Shown here piece after piece: positions 37,432 through 45,505 of a stretch of 64,000 nt of DNA. The stretch's first letter is position 1. Each line of letters opens with the position of its first letter. Both the position numbers and the translations under genes were made by a program. Source of the DNA: Bizionia saleffrena (lineage in GTDB: Bacteria > Bacteroidota > Bacteroidia > Flavobacteriales > Flavobacteriaceae); NCBI RefSeq assembly GCF_008086175.1, contig NZ_VSKM01000001.1:186001-250000 (forward strand). Reading direction: 5' to 3'. The notes under the pieces were generated by a model, which did not search any database, was not told the DNA's origin, and saw only the letters and a list, made by a program, of their open reading frames with translations.

Positions 37432-37941
37432 TTATGAGTACGCCCCCGAAGAATAGGTCAACTCGTTACTACGAGTGTAGACTTCGAAAACAATACCAAA
37501 AGGACCTTCGACATAACACATTTTATACGGTTTCTCGTTGGGATAATACGACCTTATAGGCATACGTTGTTTACCTCCATAAGAGACAATTTTATCTATT
37601 AACGTTTCTATATTTGGATCTTGAATGCAGAAATGAAAAAGACCTGTGTTAAAAGGATTAAATTCTGGAGCCTCTTTTACCCCATTTGGAAACGAGAATA
37701 ATTCTATACCTATCCCATCGGAAGTTGATAAATGAGCAATTTCAAATCCCTCCCAATCCTCTCCAAAAACATCAATACACATTTGCCCAATGGCAGTATC
37801 GCTCTCTTTTTTCACTTTTGAAGGTTCCATAATAACATACCACCCCATAACTTCAGAATAGAAGGAAACGGCTTTTTTAATATCGGGAACGGTAATACCA
37901 ATATGCGAAAATGATTTTGGATAATTTTTAGTTGTCGTCAT
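37432..37941 (-). CDS. VOC family protein (glyoxalase/dioxygenase fold)
   Basis: This 169-residue vicinal-oxygen-chelate protein has SFSHIGITVPDIKKAVSFYSEVMGW as the first beta-alpha-beta module with a metal-ligand His (HIGI). FHFCIQDPNIETLIDKI begins the second module with another His, and IVFEVYTR ends with the usual Glu ligand. A metal-dependent lyase, isomerase or dioxygenase is possible; the substrate is unknown. The start is placed at the ATG of MTTTKNYPKSFSH rather than nine codons upstream. It is divergent from an HxlR-type regulator with 120 bases between starts, so that regulator probably controls it. Confidence 0.85.
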   Translation of the reverse strand: MTTTKNYPKSFSHIGITVPDIKKAVSFYSEVMGWYVIMEPSKVKKESDTAIGQMCIDVFGEDWEGFEIAHLSTSDGIGIELFSFPNGVKEAPEFNPFNTGLFHFCIQDPNIETLIDKIVSYGGKQRMPIRSYYPNEKPYKMCYVEGPFGIVFEVYTRSNELTYSSGAYS

Positions 37942-38061
37942 AATTATGTTATTAATACTGCAAAACAAAACTATATTTGTCTAAAATACAACAACTTACC
38001 TAAAAGCACTATAGTTACCAAAGAGAGTAAATAGAATAATATCAAGTAGTTATACACTAAA

Positions 38062-38373
38062 ATGAATCAAAATAATCCTTGTCCGCTTCACTACACAATG
38101 AATTTAATAGGTACAAAATGGAAACCTCTGGTTTTATTCCATTTATTAGAGGGTGCCGCTCGCTCTGGAGTGCTGCAAAAGAGAGTCTCCGGAATTTCTA
38201 ATAAAATGTTTACGCAAACAGTACGAGAATTAGAAAAAGATGGTCTCATTTATAGAGAGGTTTTTCCTGTTGTTCCTCCAAAAGTAGAATATAAACTGAG
38301 TGAGCGCGGACAATCGTTAGAGCTCATTTTGCGACATTTGGACCACTGGGGATTACAAGACTCTGATAATTAA
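38062..38373 (+). CDS. HxlR-family transcriptional regulator
   Basis: This 103-residue winged-helix protein shows the family hallmarks: CPLHYTMNLIGTKWKPLVLFHLLEG at the N-terminus, a Cys at position 6 as often used for thiol/electrophile sensing, SGISNKMFTQTVRELEKDGL as the recognition helix, and YKLSERGQSL in the wing. It is divergent from the VOC gene; regulators of this type usually control such a neighbour in response to aldehydes or quinones. Length is normal. Confidence 0.92.
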   Translation: MNQNNPCPLHYTMNLIGTKWKPLVLFHLLEGAARSGVLQKRVSGISNKMFTQTVRELEKDGLIYREVFPVVPPKVEYKLSERGQSLELILRHLDHWGLQDSDN

Positions 38374-38514
38374 TGGTGTAAAAAGCACATTCTTCGCATT
38401 TAATTTTATAGATTAGTAGATTAAATATTTTAATTTCACAATACTATATATATCTCTTAATAAAAAACAATAGAATATTATATTCTGATAGCAATAAACG
38501 GTCTCCCTTAGCCA

Positions 38515-40035
38515 ATGAAAGATTTTTATAAAAAACTATTGTCCATAGATGATGGTTTAAATACTCCGGATGACACCACAACTTTTTTAAATGCGATTCA
38601 AGAGTCCATCACTATAGGCGCTTGGGAAGTAGATTTAGAAACGATGCGTATATATTGGAGTCCGATGACAAAACAGATCCACGAAGTAGACCCCGATTAT
38701 GTCCCAAAGTTTGATGCCACTCGAGATTTCTACACCTCCTTTAAGGATAGAGATTTATTAGATGATCTCTTTAAAACAGCCGTCAGCACTGGAAAAAAAT
38801 ACGACATAGAATATCAATTAACAACTGCTAAAAATAATTGTAAATGGGTACGCTCTATAGGCTATCCTGTTTTTAAAGAGGGAATTTGTATTAAAGTTAT
38901 GGGTATATTCCAAGACATAACTGCTAAAGCAAATATCTTTCATGAGACCATTCAAAAAGAAAAAGAAATAAGGACTATATTAACGCATTCTCCTAACGGA
39001 ATGGCTGTAGTCGGGTTACATGGTGGTTTTTTATCCGTAAATAAAAGCCTTTGCGATTTTTTAGGCTATTCGGAAAAAGAACTTCTAAGTATTGAATGTA
39101 AAACAATAACGCATCCTAAAGATTACGATAAAACTGAAACACAGATTTCAAAATTGCTGGATGGGCGTTTTTCTAACTTCCAATTAGAAAAAAGGTATAT
39201 TCATAAAAGTGGTAAAAAGATTCACGGTCTTTTATCGACCTCGCTTTTAAGAGATGAGAATAATGTGCCGTTATATTTTATTAAAAGCGTTATAAATATT
39301 GGCCCAATGAGAAAGGCTAATAAAACGGTAGAGAAATTACTTAAAACCACAGAAGATCAAAATTTAAGACTTTTAAATTTCGCTCATATTGTTTCTCATA
39401 ATTTACGATCGCACACTGGAAATTTATCAATGCTTTTAGAATTATTACAAGAAGACATCCCCTCAGCAACCAATAATGAGTATTTCCCACTTATTCAGCA
39501 GGCCGTAAAGAACTTGGCAGACACCGTAGGGAATTTAAACGAAATTTCGATAGTAAACAGTAAAAAAGACACCGGTTTAGAGTCTTTAAATCTTCTTGAC
39601 TTTACCAATAAAGCGATAAACAGTTCGATAGCTAAAATTATAGAAACCAACACAGAGATAAATCTTAATATTAATAGTTCTATAATTGTCTTAGCTTTAC
39701 CTGCTTATTTAGACAGCATTTTATTAAACATAATTACGAATGCTATTAAGTACCGAAGAGAAAATATTGCCCCTAAAATAACCATTTCAGCCAGTATGGA
39801 AGGAAAATATATTAAACTAGATATTTCTGATAATGGTTTAGGCATAAATTTAGATTTACATAGACATAAAATGTTTGGTCTGTATAAGACATTTCATAAA
39901 CATAAAGATTCTAGAGGCTTAGGTTTATTTATTACAAAAAACCAAATTGACGCCATTGGAGGAAAAATTGACGTTATAAGCGAAGTTAATAAGGGCTCAA
40001 CATTCACTGTATATTTTAAATATGAAAACAATTAA
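38515..40035 (+). CDS. PAS-domain sensor histidine kinase
   Basis: This soluble kinase of 506 residues has no transmembrane segment. Two PAS domains lie at about 25-135 and 145-265 (AVVGLHGGFLSVNKSLCDFLGYSEKEL). The dimerisation/phosphoacceptor helix has FAHIVSHNLRSHTGNLSMLL with the phosphorylated His near residue 294. The ATPase domain has NIITNAIKYR (N box), ISDNGLGINL (G1) and RGLGLFITKNQIDAIGG (G2). The 3' end overlaps the response-regulator gene by 14 bases, so the two form a coupled two-component pair. The signal is intracellular and unknown. Confidence 0.92.
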   Translation: MKDFYKKLLSIDDGLNTPDDTTTFLNAIQESITIGAWEVDLETMRIYWSPMTKQIHEVDPDYVPKFDATRDFYTSFKDRDLLDDLFKTAVSTGKKYDIEYQLTTAKNNCKWVRSIGYPVFKEGICIKVMGIFQDITAKANIFHETIQKEKEIRTILTHSPNGMAVVGLHGGFLSVNKSLCDFLGYSEKELLSIECKTITHPKDYDKTETQISKLLDGRFSNFQLEKRYIHKSGKKIHGLLSTSLLRDENNVPLYFIKSVINIGPMRKANKTVEKLLKTTEDQNLRLLNFAHIVSHNLRSHTGNLSMLLELLQEDIPSATNNEYFPLIQQAVKNLADTVGNLNEISIVNSKKDTGLESLNLLDFTNKAINSSIAKIIETNTEINLNINSSIIVLALPAYLDSILLNIITNAIKYRRENIAPKITISASMEGKYIKLDISDNGLGINLDLHRHKMFGLYKTFHKHKDSRGLGLFITKNQIDAIGGKIDVISEVNKGSTFTVYFKYENN

Positions 40036-40426
40036 TTTAATTTGTATCATAGACGACGATCCAATATTTATTTTTACCGCAAAAAAAGTATTGAGGTTAT
40101 CTGATTTTGGTGGGGACTTTTTAGTCTTTAACAATGGTGAAGATGCTTTCAATCATCTTAAACCACTTTATATAGACGATACGGAAGTGCCGGATCTCAT
40201 CTTTTTAGATCTTAATATGCCTATAATGGACGGTTGGCAATTTCTAGATGAATTTATAAAACTAAAATTAAGTAAAGTGGTAACCTTATATATTGTAAGT
40301 TCTTCAATAGATCCGGTAGATATCGAAAAAGCTAAAGAATATGAAAAGATTAGTGGTTTTATTATAAAACCTATTGATAAAGCGTCATTGAGAAAAATAA
40401 CTAAAAAATTTATATTGAAAAAATAA
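40022..40426 (+). CDS. Single-domain response regulator
   Basis: This is a receiver domain only, 134 residues, without an output domain. LICIIDDDPIFIF supplies the acidic pocket, DLIFLDLNMPIMDGWQFL carries the phosphoacceptor Asp near residue 61, YIVSSSID the switch Ser, and GFIIKPI the conserved Lys. It overlaps the kinase gene. It probably acts as a phosphorelay shuttle or binds a partner directly; the target is unknown. Confidence 0.93.
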   Translation: MKTINLICIIDDDPIFIFTAKKVLRLSDFGGDFLVFNNGEDAFNHLKPLYIDDTEVPDLIFLDLNMPIMDGWQFLDEFIKLKLSKVVTLYIVSSSIDPVDIEKAKEYEKISGFIIKPIDKASLRKITKKFILKK

Positions 40427-40826
40427 ATCTCAACTATTTATTAATTGCCAAAAAATGTAAGTCCGTTTTGGTACTTGTTTGGCTCTTCGCAATAAAACAG
40501 ACTCCCCAATTACCCTATAAACATGTCTTAAATCTATGTTTTTGGTTCACACATTCTTCATTTAAACTCTTTATTCACCACCTCTCTAGTTTAAGGAACG
40601 ATAGCTGAGACTGATCTTACAGTGAAGAGTTCTCACTCTAAAACCGCGTGCTAGTATAACCAAATATTAATAGTACACATTAGTTTACCATGTAGAGCTA
40701 TTACTTACAATCGTGTATAAAAGCAATAGAAACAATCCCAATATCACCTTAAAACTCACCGCGCTTCGGCACCATTTTGTACAATAAAACCTCCTATATT
40801 TTATACATTATAGTAGAACAGCTAAT
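40427..40826. other. 400-base intergenic stretch, no gene seen
   Basis: There is no open frame of useful size, no convincing terminator and no repeat. An imperfect palindrome, AGTGAAGAGTTCTCACT, lies near 40620-40636. It separates the convergent response-regulator and DinB-like genes. Confidence 0.4.
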
Positions 40827-41396
40827 TTATTTTTTTACTGTTCCTGTAAAATGATTAACCCTTGCGCTAATAGGATTTTTGGTAACACGACGAAAAGTAG
40901 CTAATTGTCCGCAATGCCAAACAGCATCTGCTATGGGGCCATTAATGGCATTCCAAAACTCATATTGATGATCTTCAAAAATGATTTTATACTGAGAAAT
41001 ATCCTCACTTTCTTTAAGGATATCGGAAGCTTTTTTTAGGTTATGCAGGGTTTCACTTCTTAAAACCTGATATGATAGTGAGTCCGTTTCGATTTTAGAC
41101 TGTGGTTCTTGCATTGTGGCGTTTAAAAGAACACGACTTAAATCGAAAATATGTGCTATGGTTTTAAGCGCCGTCCTTGACACGTCTGACGGTTTATAGT
41201 CTAAATCGATTGTATTTAAATCTTTAGAAGCCCAATAAAACCTAAAACCCAATGCATCCACTTGTCGTGCCGCGACTGTTCCTGCTGTAAATGATTTTGC
41301 AGCTTCGGGTAATTGGAAATACGGTAATTCGTTGTCGCTTTCTTGAGAAAAGGCTACTGTTGAAAGGAGTATTGAAAGCAGCGTTATTATTTTCAT
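40827..41396 (-). CDS. Secreted DinB-like protein
   Basis: This 189-residue protein has a clear signal peptide (MKIITLLSILLSTVAFSQ). The mature part is an all-helical DinB-type four-helix bundle with candidate metal-ligand His residues in LKTIAHIFDLSRVL and DAVWHCGQLATFRR. DinB/YfiT-like proteins are often metal-dependent thiol-S-transferases, but a periplasmic role for this one is unknown. The ATG at 41396 is chosen because the signal peptide starts there; the longer frame runs through the structured repeat. Last gene before a 400-base gap. Confidence 0.75.
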   Translation of the reverse strand: MKIITLLSILLSTVAFSQESDNELPYFQLPEAAKSFTAGTVAARQVDALGFRFYWASKDLNTIDLDYKPSDVSRTALKTIAHIFDLSRVLLNATMQEPQSKIETDSLSYQVLRSETLHNLKKASDILKESEDISQYKIIFEDHQYEFWNAINGPIADAVWHCGQLATFRRVTKNPISARVNHFTGTVKK

Positions 41397-41409
41397 TGTT
41401 TGTTTATTT

Positions 41410-41497
41410 GCGTTAGCGGTTGCAGTGGCATCCTTTTTTTGCTTTAGCAAATGGCAAAAAAAGATATAACGTAAAACGAGACCTTTAGGTAACGCCC
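41410..41497 (+). repeat. Structured intergenic repeat, copy 2
   Basis: This is the counterpart of the element at 20-104, in the same plus orientation and here opposite to both flanking genes. It shares GCAGTGGCATCC, AAAGATATAACG and ACCTTTAGGT…AACGCCCAAA. The central stem is CTTTTTTTGC pairing with GCAAAAAAAG (10 bp) around a TTTAGCAAATG loop. The stem differs in sequence from copy 1 but keeps full pairing. The second hairpin is ACC-TTTA-GGT. Confidence 0.7.
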
Positions 41498-41547
41498 AAA
41501 ACCAACTTAGGTTTAGCATTATGCACATCGCTATTCTATTTTTAGCC

Positions 41548-42450
41548 TTATTTTTTGTTTTTCGCGCTGTCTTGTTCGTGGTTTAACTCGTTTTTATAAG
41601 CATCGATATTGGCTTTCGTTTTCGCGTCTAATTCCGGTTCTTCAATATCGGTGTAGGTTTTTAAGGTGTCGTATAGAATTTTGGCTACGATATAACGTGC
41701 CGTTTTTTTATTATCTGCGGGAATTATAAACCAAGGTGCGTTGGGTTTAGATGTATTATTTATAGCTTTTTCGTAGCACGTCATGTAACTATCCCATAGT
41801 TTGCGTTCCTCTAAATCGCCCGAAGAGAATTTCCAGTTTTTTTCTTTTTTATTTAAGCGGCGTAACAAGCGATTTTTCTGCTCGTTTTTCGAAATATTTA
41901 AAAAGAATTTAAAGATGATTGTGCCGTTGGCTGCTATATGCTTTTCGAAATTATTAATTTGCTCGAAACGCTGAGACCAAAATGCTGGCGTAATATCTTC
42001 CAAATTATTAACGTCTGGTAGCTGTTCGCCCAGCAAATACTCAGGGTGTACGCGGGTTACAAGTACATTTTCGTAATGGGTGCGGTTATGCACTCCAAAT
42101 TTACCTCGCGCCGGCAACGCAATGTAATGACGCCACAAATAATCATGATCGCGCTCTAAACTGGTGGGCACTTTAAAACTATGCACCACGACACCACGCA
42201 CGTTAAAATCTTTAAATACCTCGCGAATTAAACTGTCTTTTCCTGCCGTGTCCATACCTTGTAAACACACTAAAACGGCATATTTATCGTGAGCATAAAG
42301 CGTGTCTTGCAATTTGCCTAGCTTTTTACGAACGTCTTTTAATTCTTTTTTTAAGATAGCGTCATTGGCTTCCATATCGATAGCCGTTAAACGATTTTTG
42401 AGATCGATAGTCTCTGTGATTTTAAAGTCGGAAATCGAGATGTTTTTCAT
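41548..42450 (-). CDS. PPK2 family polyphosphate kinase
   Basis: This 300-residue polyphosphate:nucleotide phosphotransferase has Walker A CLQGMDTAGKDSLIREVF and the DxxWRxH lid segment DYLWRHYIALPARGKFGVHNRTHYENVL. Walker B-like Asp and the NLEDITPAFWSQRF helix are typical of the PPK2 polyP-AMP/ADP phosphotransferase type. It uses polyphosphate to phosphorylate nucleoside mono- or diphosphates, or the reverse. It is 12 bases downstream of an NtrC-like regulator and probably the last gene of the long minus-strand operon that starts at 47752. Confidence 0.9.
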   Translation of the reverse strand: MKNISISDFKITETIDLKNRLTAIDMEANDAILKKELKDVRKKLGKLQDTLYAHDKYAVLVCLQGMDTAGKDSLIREVFKDFNVRGVVVHSFKVPTSLERDHDYLWRHYIALPARGKFGVHNRTHYENVLVTRVHPEYLLGEQLPDVNNLEDITPAFWSQRFEQINNFEKHIAANGTIIFKFFLNISKNEQKNRLLRRLNKKEKNWKFSSGDLEERKLWDSYMTCYEKAINNTSKPNAPWFIIPADNKKTARYIVAKILYDTLKTYTDIEEPELDAKTKANIDAYKNELNHEQDSAKNKK

Positions 42451-42462
42451 AGTAATAGAATC

Positions 42463-43626
42463 TTATTTTGAAGCAAACAATTTAACGTCTTGCTCGCTAA
42501 CTTCTTTACCACCAAGAATAATTAAGCGCTCTACCACATTGCGAAGTTCTCTAATATTTCCTGTCCAATCGTATTCTTGCAGCAACTGTATTGCTTTTGG
42601 TGAAAACGTTTTTATGGCTGTACCTTGCTCGCTAGATATTTTTGAAGCAAAGTGTGTAATTAGTAATGGAATATCGTCGCGTCTCTCGTTTAAAGCGGGC
42701 ACTTTAATTAAAATCACTGCTAAACGGTGGTATAAATCCTCTCTAAAAGTTCCTTTTGCTATTTCGGCTTTTAGATCCTTATTGGTTGCTGCAATAATAC
42801 GAACATCAACTTTTATGTCTTTGTCACTACCCACCCGTTGTATTTTGCTTTCTTGTAATGCACGCAATACTTTAGCTTGCGCCGATAAGCTCATATCACC
42901 GATTTCATCTAAGAAAATAGACCCGCCGTTTGCGGCTTCGAATTTTCCAGCGCGCTCTTTTATAGCGCTGGTAAAGGCTCCTTTTACGTGCCCAAATAAT
43001 TCGCTTTCTATTAATTCGCTAGGTATTGCGGCGCAGTTTACCTCAATCATATTACCTTTAGCCCGGTCGCTTTTTTCGTGTAACCAATGCGCAACGATCT
43101 CTTTTCCTGTTCCGTTAGGCCCAGTAATTAATACGCGGGCATCTGTAGGAGCTACTTTATCTATAATTTGTTTTATTTGCGCAATGACATCGCTGTCACC
43201 AATCATTTCATATTTTTTGCTCACCTTCTTTTTTAGAATTTTATTCTCTTTTACAAGTTCTTTTTTATCTAAGGCGTGGCGCACGGTGTTTAATAAACGG
43301 TTTAAATCTGGCGGTTTCGAGATATAATCGAAAGCACCCAAACGCATTGTATTTACGGCAGTATCTAAATCGCCGTGTCCCGATATCATAACAATAGGGA
43401 TTTCTGGTTTTATCTTTTTAATCGCCTCCAAGACTTCGACACCATCCATTTTTGGCATTTTAATATCGCAAAGCACGAGGTCGAAATCTTCTCTCTTTAT
43501 TTTTTCTATTCCCACAAGTCCATCTTCGGCTTCTTCTAATTGGTATTTATCATTTTCTTCGGAAAGAATTTTTACCAAAACGCGCCTTATAGCTGCTTCG
43601 TCTTCTATTACTAATATTTTAGACAT
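42463..43626 (-). CDS. NtrC-type sigma-54 regulator lacking a DNA-binding domain
   Basis: This 387-residue protein has a receiver domain at 1-120 (ILVIEDEAAIRRVL, phosphoacceptor Asp in LVLCDIKMPKMDG) and an AAA+ domain at about 140-365. GPNGTGKE is Walker A, GGSIFLDEIGDM is Walker B, and GHVKGAFTSA is the sigma-54 contact loop, with Ser replacing the usual Gly of GAFTGA. It ends at about position 387 without a Fis-type HTH, so it may act without specific DNA binding. Its start overlaps the stop of the upstream barrel gene (TAATG). Its own target could include sigma-54 sites elsewhere. Confidence 0.9.
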   Translation of the reverse strand: MSKILVIEDEAAIRRVLVKILSEENDKYQLEEAEDGLVGIEKIKREDFDLVLCDIKMPKMDGVEVLEAIKKIKPEIPIVMISGHGDLDTAVNTMRLGAFDYISKPPDLNRLLNTVRHALDKKELVKENKILKKKVSKKYEMIGDSDVIAQIKQIIDKVAPTDARVLITGPNGTGKEIVAHWLHEKSDRAKGNMIEVNCAAIPSELIESELFGHVKGAFTSAIKERAGKFEAANGGSIFLDEIGDMSLSAQAKVLRALQESKIQRVGSDKDIKVDVRIIAATNKDLKAEIAKGTFREDLYHRLAVILIKVPALNERRDDIPLLITHFASKISSEQGTAIKTFSPKAIQLLQEYDWTGNIRELRNVVERLIILGGKEVSEQDVKLFASK

Positions 43627-44525
43627 TATATTTTTAGTTTAATTCCAGTTCGTAAATAAAGCGCATTATCATTATCTAAATTATAGACATCCTCCCGGTC
43701 TTTATCTCGTAATCTGTTATTCATTTTTAAAGAATACCCTGCATAGGCATACCATACTATATGATCTGTAAAACAATGCTCGTAACCCAACCCTGCAACA
43801 ATAATAGACAGGGATACGCTTTCGGCTACTTTGCCATCAATTAACAAAGCCTCTTGTGCATTCGCAAAATAACCGTCGATACTGGCATAGGTTTGAATAA
43901 TATTTTTCTCGTTAAAAAAGTATTTTACGTTTGTTTTAGGAACACCCAAGTTGTACGACCAGTTGTCGTTTACACGCCTAAAATAGCTAACAAAGGGCAA
44001 TGGTAGGGGAATTCCCGTTGTACTGTTGTAGGTTAACCCAATTATTAATCGATAGGGCTTATTTAACGATTCATCATCTCTACGATCGGCAATCGCATAA
44101 ACACCACCATTTAAAAATAAGTCGTTCGCTGTTATTTCATGCCGTAACGTAGAGGCTATTCTCGGTGTTATTTTAGCGCCCAAACGCCATTGTTCTGAAA
44201 CTTTAAATGTATATGCCAGACTAAAATCTATAATGTGTAAGCGTTTAAAGTTTGACGTATCAAACGGATATTTATCCTCCAAATCTAAAGCAATACGACT
44301 GTACTCTCCTCCAATAACTAAATAAGTGTCTTCTTTTAATTTAATAGGATAATTGATTAAACCCCGAAAACGGTTGAAACTGTCTTCAGATTTTGACTTT
44401 GGAAGATAGGTATACTCTAATCGCGCCAAATCGGTTAATTGTGCATGGGCAAACTGAAGAGCGAAAAACGCCAAAAAAACAAACGGATATTTAAGTAAAG
44501 AATTACTTTTTATAGGTTTTAGCAT
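43626..44525 (-). CDS. DUF6268-type outer-membrane beta-barrel protein
   Basis: This 299-residue protein has a signal peptide (about 1-28, ending FAHAQ). The remainder is alternating beta-strands with aromatic girdles (LIGLTYNSTTGIPLPLPFVSYF, WYAYAGYSLKMNN, ALYLRTGIKLKI). It ends in a basic strand typical of an outer-membrane barrel. From memory it resembles DUF6268 proteins. Function is unknown. It is co-translated with the NtrC-like regulator, suggesting envelope-linked control. Confidence 0.75.
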   Translation of the reverse strand: MLKPIKSNSLLKYPFVFLAFFALQFAHAQLTDLARLEYTYLPKSKSEDSFNRFRGLINYPIKLKEDTYLVIGGEYSRIALDLEDKYPFDTSNFKRLHIIDFSLAYTFKVSEQWRLGAKITPRIASTLRHEITANDLFLNGGVYAIADRRDDESLNKPYRLIIGLTYNSTTGIPLPLPFVSYFRRVNDNWSYNLGVPKTNVKYFFNEKNIIQTYASIDGYFANAQEALLIDGKVAESVSLSIIVAGLGYEHCFTDHIVWYAYAGYSLKMNNRLRDKDREDVYNLDNDNALYLRTGIKLKI

Positions 44526-44550
44526 ATGCTTATTTAATTGTTAAAGTTAT

Positions 44551-45504
44551 TTATTCTGTTTTATTGGTATCAGATTCTGAAACGTTCATTCTAAATTTAA
44601 TATTCTGATCTGGTTTTTGAATAATATGAATATCGCGTTGTGGGTAAGCAATATTAATATTATTTTCTCTAAACAATCTATTGATCTCAAAGCGAATATC
44701 ACTTTTTGGTATTCTAGCATTAAAACTGTCTTCTAACGTAAACGCTACTCTAAAATTAAGCGTACTCTCTCCAAACTCAATAAATGTAACTTTTGGGGGT
44801 GGTGATTTAAATACTAAATCTATAGATTCTGCTGCTTGCATTAGTAATTTTTCTACCAGTTGGATATCGCTGTTAAAACCAACGCCAACATCTACCCACT
44901 CTCTGGTGTTTGTCCCATTTTGAGTCCAGTTATACAAACTGTTTGTTAAATATAAATGATTGGGTATAATAAGCACTTTATTATCGAATGTCACCGCTCT
45001 AGTTGTTCGCAGTTTTATTTCTTCTACACGCCCTACTTTACCTTCTAACTCAATAATATCTCCTACGTGCACCGATTGATCAATTAGTATAAACACACCC
45101 GAAATAAAGTCTTGAAAAAGGGTTTGTAACGCTAGTCCAACACCTATTAAAAGTCCCGCTGAAGCAGCAATAATTGCCGTAACATTAACGCCTATTCCTG
45201 ATAATGCTATTATTAAAACGATTACATAAATAAACCATCTTGTAAATGAAAATACAGTATTAAATTTAGCTTTATCTTCTTTAGGCAACCGTTGTGATAA
45301 TAATCGTTTAAAGACTGCTAAAATAAAACTGGTTAGAATTAAAATAACAACAACTACCAATAACAATCCTACCGTTAATGTAATAGTATTATCGTCACTT
45401 TGTAACAGCTTTATTTCTAGAAGATTAATAAATTGTTCCCAAAAAGAACTACCGGTTATCGCGTCTTCAATCCTATCTAAGTTTTCAGCTACTTTATCTT
45501 GCAT
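44551..45504 (-). CDS. Mechanosensitive ion channel (MscS family)
   Basis: This 317-residue small-conductance mechanosensitive channel protein has three or four N-terminal hydrophobic segments (about 37-60, 85-105, 108-130) including the pore-lining AASAGLLIGVGLALQTLFQDFISG. The beta domain follows, with SVHVGDIIELEGKVGRVEEIKLRTT and VLIIPNHLYLTNSLYNW, both family hallmarks. It opens under hypo-osmotic shock in the inner membrane. It is one base from the ABC permease gene upstream and 25 bases from the barrel gene downstream. Confidence 0.93.
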   Translation of the reverse strand: MQDKVAENLDRIEDAITGSSFWEQFINLLEIKLLQSDDNTITLTVGLLLVVVVILILTSFILAVFKRLLSQRLPKEDKAKFNTVFSFTRWFIYVIVLIIALSGIGVNVTAIIAASAGLLIGVGLALQTLFQDFISGVFILIDQSVHVGDIIELEGKVGRVEEIKLRTTRAVTFDNKVLIIPNHLYLTNSLYNWTQNGTNTREWVDVGVGFNSDIQLVEKLLMQAAESIDLVFKSPPPKVTFIEFGESTLNFRVAFTLEDSFNARIPKSDIRFEINRLFRENNINIAYPQRDIHIIQKPDQNIKFRMNVSESDTNKTE

Positions 45505-45505
45505 A

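Noticed and set aside
40427-40826. Decayed gene in the 400-base gap
   Set aside because: Translation in six frames by eye gave no stretch resembling a known family.
40827-41528. Longer DinB-like ORF with a start at 41528
   Set aside because: The extra 44 residues read through the structured repeat; a clean signal peptide begins at 41396.
42302-43327. Plus-strand 341-residue ORF opposite the NtrC-like gene
   Set aside because: It is a shadow of the real minus-strand genes, with Ser/Cys/Ile-rich composition and no domain.
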